Origin: Turritopsis dohrnii
Taxonomy: Eukaryota; Cnidaria; Hydrozoa; Anthoathecata; Oceaniidae
Length of the DNA stretch: 64,000 nucleotides
Direction of reading: 5' to 3'
Assembly: GCA_027922465.2 (NCBI GenBank)
Contig: BQMF02000050.1
Location: 124,001 to 188,000, forward strand
This document shows positions 37,092 to 48,900 of the stretch, in pieces; position 1 is the stretch's first letter; each line of letters opens with the position of its first letter. The notes beneath the pieces are model-generated. The model was not told where the DNA came from, did no database searches, and saw nothing but the letters and a program-made list of their open reading frames with translations. The position numbers were made by a program, and so were the translations under genes.

Positions 37092-37265
37092 CAGTAGACT
37101 CCCGTTATCTCGGACTCTCAAGGGGGACAGAAAATTGGTCCGACTAAACGAATGTCCGAGTTATCCGTCCTGATGAGGGCCATCAAATCCAATGGGGTAC
37201 AAGAAATTGGTACGACTTAGCGAATGTCCGAGTTATCCGGGGTACGACTAAACGGGAGTCTACTG
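37092..37265. mobile_element. pogo/Tigger-type MITE (174 bp)
   Basis: TIRs CAGTAGACTCCCGTT at the left and its exact inverse AACGGGAGTCTACTG at the right, TA on the left flank. Inside, 'cgaatgtccgagttatccg' is directly repeated at 37149-37166 and 37221-37240. Non-coding, mobilised in trans by a pogo-like transposase. Confidence 0.85.
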
Positions 37266-37746
37266 CAGTTATGTTTTCCAGTACCATATGAAAACATGTT
37301 GAAAAGGATATAATAAGGTGTAACAGACACTTTCACTGTGGATAGAATTTCCAGGGTATGTTTTTTTGGAATTCAAGGGTATGTATCTTGTATTATTCCG
37401 GAAAGAAAAAAGTTTGGTTGAATAATGACGTTCTCCTTACAATTTACCCCAACCATACAACATAAATAAGTAGTAAAAATGTTGGTGTCATAGGCTTTTT
37501 GACCATTTAATGTTGCTCATGTTTATGAAATAAAGAGACCCACTTCATACCCAAAGAGAGGCTAGCTATGACCAGATTAACAGATCTGTGAATAACTAAC
37601 ATTTTCATGCAAATACATGCTATCAGTATCGTTAATTTTGAAAGAAAATTAGACATCTTCAAAAACATTCCGAGCAATACAAAAAAACAACGCAAAAGAA
37701 ATATGTTGGGGTGTCTGGGAGCAACTATTTACAACTAGCCAGGTTC
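37266..37746. other. No recognisable feature
   Basis: AT-rich with no coding signature. The minus ORF 37507-37695 has no domain. Confidence 0.4.
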
Positions 37747-38175
37747 TTTTCTCTAAGGATGGAATAGTGCTACTTAAAATACAATTATGAAGAAAATAGG
37801 TAGTTTCGAGATAAGCGATGACTGCCGTAAGCCATTTTGACCTCTGTCCTGTGCAACCAAATGGTTCGAATGATCAAAAGCTGTAAGGAACAAGTTATGT
37901 CGGAGGCCACGCCACAAAAAAAATCCTATACATCTGAAAGAAATGACTGTTACTACGTTATTTTCTCTAAGGACGGCATAGTACTACCTAAAATACAATT
38001 ATGAAGAAAATGGGTAGTTTCGACATAAGCGATGACTGCCGTAAGCCATTTTGACCTCTGTCCTGTGCAACCAAATATGGTTCGAATGATCAAAAGCTGT
38101 AAGGAACAAGTTATGTCGGAGGCCACGCCACAAAAAAATCCTATATATCTGAAAGAAATGACTGTTACTACGTTG
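37747..38175. repeat. 214-bp tandem repeat array, left part (2 units)
   Basis: Unit starts ttttctctaaggacggcata at 37747 and again at 37961 (period 214). The same unit starts at 39151 and 39365. Non-coding; contains gacgatgactgccgtaagcc-like and tgtcggaggccacgccac segments. The array is split by the transposase-bearing segment 38176-39115. Confidence 0.88.
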
Positions 38176-38737
38176 TCATGAATGGCGAGAAAAGTTCTGC
38201 CTTTGCGCTTCTGTATTCTGCATGCAACTTTTGATTAACTTGATCCAGCAACTGAGTTACTCCCGTTGTATCAGGAGGGGTAATAAAAAGGCGAATATCC
38301 CTACTTCTTAAAAATGTCAAAACTTCACTATCAAACCTTGATGAATGACCATCTGACAATACAACAACAGGGCGTATATTGTGTTCATCCAAATATTGGT
38401 CAAACTTTTTATATGCAGCAAGAAGTGTGTTATGGTCTTGACTTCCACTTTCATTTGTTGATATCAAAAGATTCGGGATTTGGTCAACTGCTTCTTTTGG
38501 GGCCATATGTGCACTTATCCCTTTTCCTTTAAATATGACATGACACATTGCTATTTCACCTCCAAATGAAACAAAAGGATGAATAGTAACACATTCTCTG
38601 TTTTCTCGTGTCATTCTCTGACAACCATCTCCGTGTGCAGCATATACCAGTCCATTTGGAGTACCATCTACTCCATAGTTGACAAATTGGGGTGTTTCGT
38701 CATGGTTAAAGACTCTGGTATCATCAAGATCCCATTA
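38176..38737 (-). pseudogene. pogo/Tigger-type DDE transposase fragment
   Basis: The minus frame reads 'VFNHDETPQFVNYGVDG' (first catalytic Asp), then 'VVVLSDGHSSRFDSEVL' (second Asp) and 'LFITPPDTTGVTQLLDQVNQ' (third acidic position). This is the DDE_1 endonuclease core of pogo/Tigger/Jerky-like transposases. The frame is open for about 185 codons, so it is rather young, but the N-terminal helix-turn-helix and the C-terminus are absent: the frame begins next to the repeats at 38737 and stops at 38168 inside the tandem array. It might be the donor class for the MITE at 37092-37265, though no matching TIR was found here. Confidence 0.75.
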
Positions 38738-39115
38738 CCTAACATTATGGGGTCCCTAAACCTAGCATTTTGTGGTGAAACAAATTAATTTTAATGTTAA
38801 AGCAAACAAACTTTCTACAATATGATAATTAGACAGAATGATGATATTGTGGAAACTTTTGTCAAAAATTATTGAAAAATGCTGATAATATTCAGGATTT
38901 CGTGACCTAACATTTTGAGGTTCCTATTAGAAAAAAGCATATAGTTAAATTCTTCACAAAGAATATATTTAAACTACTGGAAAAGTATTTTAGCCATTGG
39001 GGGAGTAGTTATGATGTCTCCCTATCATTTATATAATAAATTAAGCTAATATTTCAAAAATTGCAATTTTTATGACTTTTTCAAAAACACCTAGCATTTT
39101 GAGGTCCCTTTATCT
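38737..39115. repeat. Four spaced copies of an 'acctagcattttgaggtccc' motif
   Basis: Copies near 38737-38757 (acctaacattatggggtccc), 38759-38775 (acctagcattttgtggt), 38899-38921 (acctaacattttgaggttcc) and 39091-39111 (acctagcattttgaggtccc), all in the same orientation. They sit on the 5' side of the minus-strand transposase, as subterminal transposase-binding repeats would. Confidence 0.6.
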
Positions 39116-39116
39116 G

Positions 39117-39510
39117 TATACATCTGAAAGAAATGACTATTACTACGTTATTTTCTCTAAGGACGGCATAGTACTACCTAAAATACAATTATGAAGAAAA
39201 TGGGTAGTTTCGACATAAGCGATGACTGCCGTAAGCCATTTTGATCTCTGCCCTGTGCAACCAAATGGTTCGAATGATCAAAAGCTGTAAGGAACAAGTT
39301 ATGTCGGAGGCCACGCCACAAAAAAAATCCTAAACATCTGAAAAAAATGACTGTTACTACGTTATTTTCTCTAAGGACGGCATAGTACTACCTAAAATAC
39401 AATTATGAAGAAAATGGGTAGTTTCGACATAAGCGATGACTGCCGTAAGCCATTTTGATCTCTGTCCTGTGCAACCAAATGGTTCAAAGCTGTAAGGAAC
39501 AAGTTATATC
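39117..39510. repeat. 214-bp tandem repeat array, right part
   Basis: Resumes with tacatctgaaagaaatgact; unit starts at 39151 and 39365, degenerating after 39480. About 32 bases before the first unit duplicate the sequence left of the insertion at 38144-38175. Confidence 0.85.
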
Positions 39511-39604
39511 GGATATGACAATGGAGGCTGAAGAAGAACATTAAGTAACTAGTGAAAAATATATATTGGCAAACTTTTATATAAAATCATGTTTATTTAA
39601 TTAT

Positions 39605-39878
39605 TGAGGATTATTAACCTTACTGACTAAACGACTTTCAGTTTCTGAAGGTACTGTTATCAATGAGGGTCCTGAGAATTTGGGGCCAGAGCAATTAAAG
39701 CCCTCATTTGGCTGGCTACGGAAGTTGTAGTGACAACATCCGTTCAGCTGGACAGCCACCCTATACATCATTCCTTCTCTCTTTCTGAGTGCTTAACAGA
39801 GAGGAAATGGGAAATGAATCACTGTTACAGTAACCAGGAAAAAGTCTACCACACGGCTACCAGTTGGTACATACCATG
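39605..39878 (-). mobile_element. tRNA-derived SINE, copy 1 (diverged)
   Basis: Shares with 46129-46445 the body gaaggtactgttatcaatgagggtcctg... , catcattcc...ctctctttctgagtgct and, at the tRNA-like head, cacggctaccagttggta (box A complement). Box B region is eroded. Confidence 0.6.
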
Positions 39879-39889
39879 TATACACGTTT

Positions 39890-41265
39890 AAAGAAAAAAA
39901 CAAACAGCAGTTTCGACAACGTTTCGGGTGTTCGCACAACCATTTTCAAGTCAATATAATTCTTGTTGAGTATTACAAATTTTTTTATACAATTTTTAAG
40001 ATTTTAACTAATTATACATACAACTATACATACACGCTCAGTTAAATAAATACAGTGGTGTAGATCTAATATTATTATTCAACTAGTAACCCGTGTAAAA
40101 ATTTTTTACAGGTTTTAATCGATGTGAGCTGAACAGAGAGAAAGGCTTAGTATAATGAATTTTAGTATGATAAAGTTCCTCAATTGTTTGGAATGTAGAA
40201 TGTTTAGAATGTAGTATCCCGTGTAGAACAGCGTATAGAACACGGGTTTTAATTCATCAAAAATAAAAATACGCGCTGTGCATCCACTTTTTTCACTTTT
40301 TGCATTTTTCACCCTGTAAAATAAATTGAAGATGCAATGCAATGGTTCCCCATGATTAAAAATATGATCTGAAACACATCAAAATATTCGTAATAAATCG
40401 TTCACGATACGATATATGCAGTAGTAAAAATAAATTGTGCGTACAGGTAAACAACAAAAAGATTAAAATCGTTGTAACTGTTCATGGAATCCACACCCCC
40501 AATGTAAATAAAAGCCAAACGCGAAAGTCGTAAAAGTGTCAAAATGTGAATTAAAAACAATTGCGATTTTCTTTACAAACCCAGAGCGTCATGATTAAAA
40601 ACCATGATATTCATTTCTTCAATCGCGTATTATTTGAAATACTGACGCAGAAACTGACGCAGAAACCCTATTAATACTATAAGAAAAACAAAACAAACAA
40701 ACAAAAAAGTTCTAAAGCGTACTTACCCTAAAAACATTAATAAATCTTCGCGCAATACTTTCGTTGTTGTCTATTGTTTCTTGATCTCGCGAATAATCAT
40801 AATCAAAACATTTGAAACGATTAAATGCAATGCAATGTTTTCCCCTAATACTAATCGTAGAAAAATATTAACCGCCGTGGTCTGACACTCCATTATGAAT
40901 AAGTGACCGCGAAAACGACCCGAAATTTTAGAGAGTGAAAGCGTGAAAAAAGCGGATGCACAGCGCGTATTAGAATATAGATAATATAGATAATGGACTA
41001 TCTCGCATTATGAATAAACTCTCTTTAATTTCCAAAAGATAGCGGTTATTCCCTCGTGCTAAAATACTGAAATCGTCAAAAGATGGAGAATTGACGCATT
41101 GTCTCAAGTGGTCTTTAATAGCCGTCTGTTGGGATGACGTAGATTTCTTACCTGTTAATAGCGATACACCGTGGTGCTCGCTGACCCGAACTTTAAGGTG
41201 ACGTGACGTCTCGCCAATATAGGTAGCGTTGCAGATGTATACACGTGTTATTACAAATATTACAA
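39890..41265 (-). pseudogene. Penelope-like element fragment (GIY-YIG end and 3' region), split by a Helitron
   Basis: Minus 41260-40990 encodes 'CNICNATYIGETSRHLKVRVSEHH' -type sequence (GIY-YIG nuclease with a Cys pair; residues beyond are 'AIKDHLRQC' and 'YLLEIKESLFI'). The RT is missing. The Helitron 40083-40981 interrupts it, after which the minus strand continues with gacttgaaaatggttgtgcg...ccgaaacgttgtcgaaactg (39953-39906), the kind of terminal segment found after PLE nuclease domains. It is a different PLE lineage from the pair at 42.9-45.8 kb. Confidence 0.62.
40083..40981 (-). mobile_element. Non-autonomous Helitron, family D copy 2 (899 bp)
   Basis: 5' end TCTATATTCTAATACGCGCT at 40981 on minus; 3' end GGGTTACTAG at 40083, followed by T. 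Near-identical to 26347-27325, which is longer mainly through an extra stretch around 26600-26740. Confidence 0.82.
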
Positions 41266-41627
41266 ATTTCAACCACATTATGGCTTCAGCTTTGAACATG
41301 TCTAACCTCATAGTCGATATCAAAATTTCATTGAATTATTCTGCTGTTACAGATTATTTAGTAATTGGCAGTTCCCTTTATGCATTTATCTTAGTTAAAA
41401 AGAAGGGAAAAAAAGACAAAAAGACAATGCATTGCGAAGAAACTAATGATCCAACTGAATAGTGAAAAGCTTACCTAGTCGTCCAAATAAAATTGACGAA
41501 CATTTCAAAAAATTAAACAAGAATGACTGAAGTCATTAAAATTTGCGTGGTTTTGCATATGGTGGAAAGCTCATTCGCTTTGCGAAGTTTCACCTCGCCT
41601 TTATATGAAGCGAGTTGACTGGCTTAA

Positions 41628-41840
41628 GCTGGGTTCACACTAAGGCGAATTTAAAATAGTTTTTAATTGCCTTCAATCTTCAAAACCATTCTGCATTTTC
41701 TACAATTTTAAAGCGAAAATCAATGCGAAAAAGCATCAAGAGCTTTAGATCTTTTCACTTTGAAAATAGTGAACAAGGAACAATGTTAATTTTCAAAGAA
41801 ATCAAAGCGCAATTTAAATTTGCATTAGTGTGAACCCAGC
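41628..41840. mobile_element. MITE with TTAA duplication (213 bp)
   Basis: TIRs GCTGGGTTCACACTAA / TTAGTGTGAACCCAGC flanked by TTAA on both sides (41624-41627 and 41841-41844), the target signature of piggyBac-type transposases. Non-coding, AT-rich interior. Confidence 0.85.
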
Positions 41841-42017
41841 TTAATCAGGCTGAGATTTGTTTACACACAATAACACAGTTTACAATTTTTAGAATTGCAT
41901 GTCCATTATAGTTACAGTGACGTCAGTAAGAATTTCAGTGACAGAAAGAAAATTCTTGCAATTCGTTTAATAATCTGATGTGGCTCAGCACGTAGATGAA
42001 TATAATAAAATGTCTCT

Positions 42018-42917
42018 TCAAATGTCAGGACATTGAAGCGTACAAGCATATACAACAACATCTGACGATCCAAGAATGTCATCAACTGAACATTGACTTG
42101 CATCAAAAGACATAATTTTGCCGCCAAATGAGTCGTTACAGTGACTGTCGACTAAAAGTATTCGGGTACCAAAGGAAAATACCGAAAATGCATTTACTCC
42201 TACCACCAGAATTGTAAAGATGTTGCTATTTGCATGAGACATATTTCGGAAGAACGTCATAATTGAACTGGCTTGACCTGTACTAGTATCATAATTTTGT
42301 TCATCAAGTACAGTCAGTTCAAAATGAGGAGCAAGGATATCTAGCGCTTCTTGGACTAACAGTAGACCGGAAACATTGAATTTATCGTATAGATAATTGC
42401 CAACTTCAATGGCACCGCAAAAATATGACAGAAGCGACTCAAATAATTGAGATGGGTTATCCCAGTCCAAGGTTGAATTATCTCCTTGGAAAAATGCGAA
42501 GCCAAATAAAGCGGATATAAGTACACATGCATTGCTGCCATCCATTCCACCAAGACGATTTTGACAACAGAGAGGAGGAAGGATAATAGATGTTAAACTT
42601 GCGTTTGATTGAACAAGGCAATCTTTGTAAATGAAATCGGATGACATCTCTTTCCCAACACCAATAATCAGAGAAGCGGAAATACGGAGCTCCTCACTTT
42701 CATTTGAAAAATCGTCATCACTTGTTAAATTTTCCTCACTTGAGGTATTAGCATCAACGTTTTGACATGGTAATTCTTCCTCGCATACAAAATCCGCTCC
42801 CAGAGCACCTGACGGATCTATGTAACTTTTAAAAGTGCCAACAGAATTTCTTAATTGATCTGTGTAGTAGCATATACCTTTCCTCATTAGAGAAAGTCTC
42901 CCTTTCTTTGTGATGGT
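42018..42917 (-). CDS. Last exon of the KDZ-like gene: possible Cys-protease-like C-terminal domain
   Basis: Open from the acceptor (ttttag at 42923-42918) to the TGA at 42018, and in phase with the donor at 45955. It opens with 'TITKKGRLSLMRKGICYY', then an acidic linker ('SSEENLTSDDDFSNESEE'). The C-terminal half contains 'RLGGMDGSNACVLISALFG' (candidate nucleophile Cys, about residue 121 from the first Met) and 'RILLVDSHCNDSFGGKI' (candidate His, about residue 249), the C...H order of papain-fold proteases such as deubiquitinases. I infer this by pattern only. I recall KDZ proteins from other invertebrates carrying a comparable domain after the nuclease, but this was not checked. A protease acting on ubiquitin-like tags is one possibility. 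Confidence 0.5.
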   Translation of the reverse strand, partial: TITKKGRLSLMRKGICYYTDQLRNSVGTFKSYIDPSGALGADFVCEEELPCQNVDANTSSEENLTSDDDFSNESEELRISASLIIGVGKEMSSDFIYKDCLVQSNASLTSIILPPLCCQNRLGGMDGSNACVLISALFGFAFFQGDNSTLDWDNPSQLFESLLSYFCGAIEVGNYLYDKFNVSGLLLVQEALDILAPHFELTVLDEQNYDTSTGQASSIMTFFRNMSHANSNIFTILVVGVNAFSVFSFGTRILLVDSHCNDSFGGKIMSFDASQCSVDDILGSSDVVVYACTLQCPDI

Positions 42918-45900
42918 CTAAAACAGAATAATTATGTTAACTAATAAACTGAAAAATATTTTTCAACAATGAACCAACAATGATTTATTTATTTTATTTT
43001 CAGGATATATTTCGATATATGTATATCATCTTCAGCTAAAATAAATAGTAAAAACGGTTAAAACTGTTATAAAAATTATCAAATATCTTGCACAACATAA
43101 ACATACACACACTCTTTCTCTCAATCTATCAACATATAAAATTCTAAAATGAAAATGCTATTTACATATCTACAAATCACAATTTAATTGTCAACGTGCG
43201 ACTATGGTATTCATCCTTTGTGTTCAGTACAGGTTTAATTGTTTTAATAAAGAGCGCTTCCAGGGTCATTAAATTTGAAATGGATCGTTGAGACACGGCT
43301 TTTATTTCAACATTATCAATTGTAAAATTGTTATTAAAACATGCATGCATGTGCGTTGCTACGGGACCCGATCGTTTATGTTCCTTTAAGCGAGTAATGA
43401 GATGTCGGCTTGTTTGCCCAACATAGCACGCATCACAGCGTGGACAATTAATTTTGTATACTACTCTGCTTTTAAGGGACTTTTCAATCGGTGCTTTCAA
43501 TGATGGTAACGTTGCTTTTAACTTTCTTATTGTAGATATAAACTTGCACGGAGCATCGATTCTTCTTAGCGATTGTTCGAATTTTTCAGTCACCTTTCCA
43601 CGATATTGAATGAAAATCAACTTTTTCTCCTCCTCTCCTTCGTCTTCCATGTTCTCTTCTTGATCAGTATAAGAAACAATTTTATCAATAGTTCTTTTAA
43701 TAATCGGATCATAGAAGGCAGGTGGGTATTGGTTTGCTTCTAACATTTTCTTCGCTTTGACTAAACTTGAGTCGAAGTTTGACCAAGTACTGCACGAGCG
43801 GTGAATTCGATGAACTAACCCTGATACCACGGATCTTTTGTATTTCATGGGGGCGACAGCATGAAAATTCATTGTCAGTCCGGTGTCTGTTGGTTTGCAG
43901 TACCACGTCGATGACAATTTTCCATCTTGACGAACGATTTTCATGTCTAAGAACGGAATTGCTTGTTCTTTTTCTGTTTCAATGGTGAAAGATAGAGCTG
44001 GGTGGTAACCATTTATCTCGGTAAGTTTTTGGTTGATTTCTGTTTTATTGATGTCGCGAAGAATGTCATCCATGTAACGAGCGTACAAAACAGCGTTTCC
44101 CTGAATTCTCTTGTCAAATTTGCTCATCCACCCATTTGCGACGAGTGGAGCCGGGGGACTTCCCTTTGCTAATCCATCTATTTGACGATAGTAACCATTA
44201 TGGGTCAGCATTAGCACATTACAACTGCAGATTTCAAGAAGCTGACGAAAGGTTTCTTTATTAACTGGAGGTACTTTGTATCTTCCCGAGAATAGTAATT
44301 CAGTGCAGTCATTAATTGCTTCTTTGACAGGAACGTTCGTATACAAAGCCTTAACGTCAAAGCTAATAATCTCCTTGTCATTATCGAGTTGAATGTTATT
44401 GAGGTTGTCTGCAATGGTTTTAGTAGAGGTATTGATGTTACACTCCTGGACTACTTTTAGCCATTCGGTTACTTGGTTAATTAATGACTGCACTGAATTA
44501 CTATTCTCGGGAAGATACAAAGTACCTCCAGTTAATAAAGAAACCTTTCGTCAGCTTCTTGAAATCTGCAGTTGTAATGTGCTAATGCTGACCCATAATG
44601 GTTACTATCGTCAAATAGATAGATTAGCAATGGGAAGTCCCCCGGCTCCACTCGTCGCAAATGGGTGGATGAGCAAATTTGACAAGAGAATTCAGGGAAA
44701 CGCTGTTTTGTACGCTCGTTACATGGATGACATTCTTCGCGACATCAATAAAACAGAAATCAACCAAAAACTTACCGAGATAAATGGTTACCACCCAGCT
44801 CTATCTTTCACCATTGAAACAGAAAAAGAACAATCAATTCCGTTCTTAGACATGAAAATCGTTCGTCAAGATGGAAAATTGTCATCGACGTGGTACTGCA
44901 AACCAACAGACACCGGACTGACAATGAATTTTCATGCTGTCGCCCCCATGAAATACAAAAGATCTGTGGTATCAGGGTTAGTTCATCGAATTCACCGCTC
45001 GTGCAGTACTTGGTCAAACTTCGACTCAAGTTTAGTCAAAGCGAAGAAAATGTTAGAAGCAAACCAATACCCACCTGCCTTCTATGATCCGATTATTAAA
45101 AGAACTATTGATAAAATTGTTTCTAATACTGATCAAGAAGAGAACACGGAAGACGAAGGAGAGGAGGAGAAAAAGTTGATTTTCATTCAATATCGTGGAA
45201 AGGTGACTGAAAAATTCGAACAATCGCTAAGAAGAATCGATGCTCCGTGCAAGTTTATATCTACAATAAGAAAGTTAAAAGCAACGTTACCATCATTGAA
45301 AGCACCGATTGAAAAGTCCCTTAAAAGCAGAGTAGTATACAAAATTAATTGTCCACGCTGTGATGCGTGCTATGTTGGGCAAACAAGCCGACATCTCAAT
45401 ACTCGCTTAAAGGAACATAAACGATCGGGTCCCGTAGCAATGCACATGCATGCATGTTTTAATAACAATTTTACAATTGATAATGTTGAAATAAAAGCCG
45501 TGTCTCAACGATCCATTTCAAATTTAATGACCCTGGAAGCGCTCTTTATTAAAACAATTAAACCTGTACTGAACACAAAGGATGAATACCATAGTCGCAC
45601 GTTGACAATTAAATTGTGATTTGTAGATATGTAAATAGCATTTTCATTTTAGAATTTTATATTTTGATAGATTGAGAGAGAGAGTGTGTGTATGTTTATG
45701 TAGTGCAAGATATTTGATAATTTTTATAACAGTTTTAACCGTTTTTACTATTTATTTTAGCTGAAGATGATATACATATATCGAAATATATCCTGAAAAT
45801 AAAATAAATAAATCATTGTTGGTTCATTGTTGAAGAATATTATTTGCCACGATGTTTTTACCATACAAATTGAAAAATATTTGCTTCTACTCATATTATT

Positions 45901-48900
45901 TCCGTGAGATCTTACAAAAATTGTGAAAAAGTGAACGGCAGGAACACTTACAAACATGTCAAAGTCTTCTTTTCCACCTTCCTCACGGTCTGAATCATTT
46001 GAATTAGCTAAAGACGAAAATTTGGACAATGAGTACACCAATTGTAACAGATTATAAATAACCTGTATGTAGCAGCTGAATGGAAATTTGAATAGATAAC
46101 ATAAAACTTTAAAAACAGATTCCTCACTATTATTATTATTTATTATTTACGAATGTTTACCCAGGATAGCCTCTTCAGGTTCCTTAAGGTACTGTTATCA
46201 ATGAGGGTCCTGCGAAGGAGGTCCTAGAGCATTTAAAGCCCCCATTTGGGCTACGGAAGCTGTAATGACAGGAACCGCTCAACTAGACAACCACCCTAGA
46301 CATCATTCCTACTCTCTTGCTGAGTGCTAAGCAGAGAGGATTGATTCACACTGTTATAGTCGCTGGCATGACTCGGTCGGGGATTGAACCCGCGACCTCC
46401 CGAACAGGAAGCGAGCACTCTACCACAAGGCTACCAGTCGGTGCAACTCGTTTTAATTTGTCTTAATGTTGTTGTCATTCACTTACCAAGATCATTGTAA
46501 TCTGTTAAGAGTGCATTGATTTTATTAGAGAAGAATATCAAACAATTTTGCATCTCCAATTTCAAAATTTCTCTTTCTTCAAATACACGCTGTCTTCTTA
46601 TGTACACTTCCGCACATAGGCGACGATTCACAGCTATAAAAAATGTTTATAGGAATACATCAAGGAAATCTGGCAAAGTTTGCATTGTTCAGCGAAAAAA
46701 TAATGTTCAAAGACAGGTAACGCTTTTCAATTTAACCTTATAACGACATTAGTACATACAAAATCTTGCGACTACTAGGGTAATAACTCGCTTACCTAAC
46801 AAAATCAGCAATGAGGAATCCAAAAATAGGACTTACCTGAGCCTGAATAACGTGAAAGGCTTTGACGCCAGGGGAAGTTTCCTTTTTCACAACTTTCAAA
46901 AGTGTTTTCAAAGTTACTTCCACTTAAATTGCAGTAATCTCGTAGAGCTTCCTTTAATTGGCAATTTACAGCAGCTTGTTTACCGCGAAGGATAGATCGA
47001 CGTTTACTGGTGTCTAAAATGATCAAAGCATAAATCTTTGAAATCATGAAAAAATATAGCAATGTGGCATGCACAATTCAAAATCTTCAGCGCAGGCGAC
47101 AATTAATGTTACCTGCGGTTTTCTTTATATTAGAGCCCCAGACAACTTTTTCCATAAATAGCTTTTCTAACTTTTGTTCAAAAAGTGGCTGCCAAACATC
47201 TTTAGAGAGAGTCGTATACGAAGCATTTAAATGAGAAGAAAAAAGGTATCCAAGATTACTAAGTCTTTCCAATTCTTTCTGCTGATCATTTCTATCAAAT
47301 CCCAACAAACCAAAGTAATCTGTTCCTTTAATAGTTGTTGGAAAAATAAATTTTGAAGCGCACTGAAGCTTGGATGATCCAAATTACGAGCAAGTAAAAG
47401 GGTTTTTTCTCCATCAGTTAGTCGTTTTCGAGCACTGGATACATTAATACCTAAATTGGAAAACGAAGTTCAAAAAACATAGGAAATAAATTTGATTGAA
47501 GATAATGAGACTGTTCGATAACAATAAGTTAAGAAAATTGAATTTTTGTAGTTTTTTATTACCTTTCGCATTATTTTTAATTTCAGTAACCCATCCAGGA
47601 AGAACTTTATCAAAATCGTTTATGCAATATTTTTGTTCAATTTCCTTTTGCTTGATAATGATGTGTTTCAAATCTTGTTCATTCTATGAAAAATAGAAAG
47701 CAAAATCAAAAAACCCATTTGAAAGAAAGATCACAACTGAAAAGAAATAAAGATTTAACACTTTAATTAATACCTTGACATAACGTCGCTTTAGTTCTTC
47801 CACAATATTTTTTATTTTTCTCTTATTCCAGGCAAAAACCATTTCTGTAATTGTATCTTCGCGGTCTAAGAGCCAAAATGTGAAACAATAGGAAATAGTT
47901 CAAAGTCTTTAATGGGAAACGAACACCTCAAAATCACTATTTATTTTTCATCAAAAACTTCCATTACTTTCAGGAGTTTGGTGTTTGGTAGTATTACCAC
48001 AGCGTGAGAGATAAGAAAAAAGCTGTTCAGTTTCTTCTCCAGTGGATTTTCCAGTACCAAGTGTCCATTCGCCACTCCACAGCACCTTAAACATAACATG
48101 ATCAATAAAATAAAAACAGACTTATAAAGCATCTTGAAAAGAAATGCTAAATATATCTGATGTATTTATAATGTAAAAAGTTTTTACCTGACAATCAACA
48201 GAATGACCTTTAGCATGCATAACAGATAAAGCTGGCTTTACATATTCCTTTATGTCTTGTTCATGTTGCATAACAAATTTCCATAGTTTACACATGACAT
48301 CCGCAAAACAAAAAGTAATTTTTCGTTCCATAGCGAAATGCCTCATGAGATACAATGGATAGCCAAAAAGTTCTCCTTGAAACATGTTCAATGCCTTTTG
48401 GGCAATTTTGTGACGACAAGTCAATACTTCTAAGCCAGTTTCATCTAAGGATTTATTTTTTCTACTAACATTCTTAGCAGCAGACCAAACACCACCGCAT
48501 TGGTTGTTACTACGGTGATACTAAATAAAAACATGTTTTCATTTCTTCTAATGTTTCCTTTCTGCCTAAGAAGTGAACGGCCTTGAAATACAATTTTTAT
48601 AGCTGTATAAATACTCTAATATTCATGAAACGATATTTTTCGTTAGCAATAAAAGTGAGTACCTGTTTCGAATGCTTGTGACTATATATGCTTTTCATGT
48701 ATTCAGCAACATGTTCATTTTTGAAAATAAATTTTCCAGAGTAGAAAGATGGCTGCTTTCTCCTGAAATTATTACATTGCTCTAAAACCTGCACTACACA
48801 AAGGTGCAATAGAATTTATTCTGAAGCCGAGAAAAATAACAGGTGTTCAATACACAAAACTCACTTTCCCAAATTGTAGCGGTATAGTTTACAATTTCCA

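Noticed and set aside
37747..39510. CRISPR array
   Set aside because: The repeats are 214-bp head-to-tail units without unique spacers, in a eukaryotic context.
44481..44520. N-terminal part of the minus ORF at 44520-43177 as genuine PLE protein
   Set aside because: This stretch is the antisense of the right copy's coding sequence; sense coding of the left copy begins only about 44478.
43709..45087. Other-frame ORFs (65-75 aa) inside the PLE pair
   Set aside because: They appear in mirrored positions because the two copies are inverted; no independent domain.
46370..46445. Functional tRNA gene
   Set aside because: Box A and B are present, but the sequence is the head of a SINE with a body and tail, repeated at 39605-39878, and the acceptor stem is not convincing.
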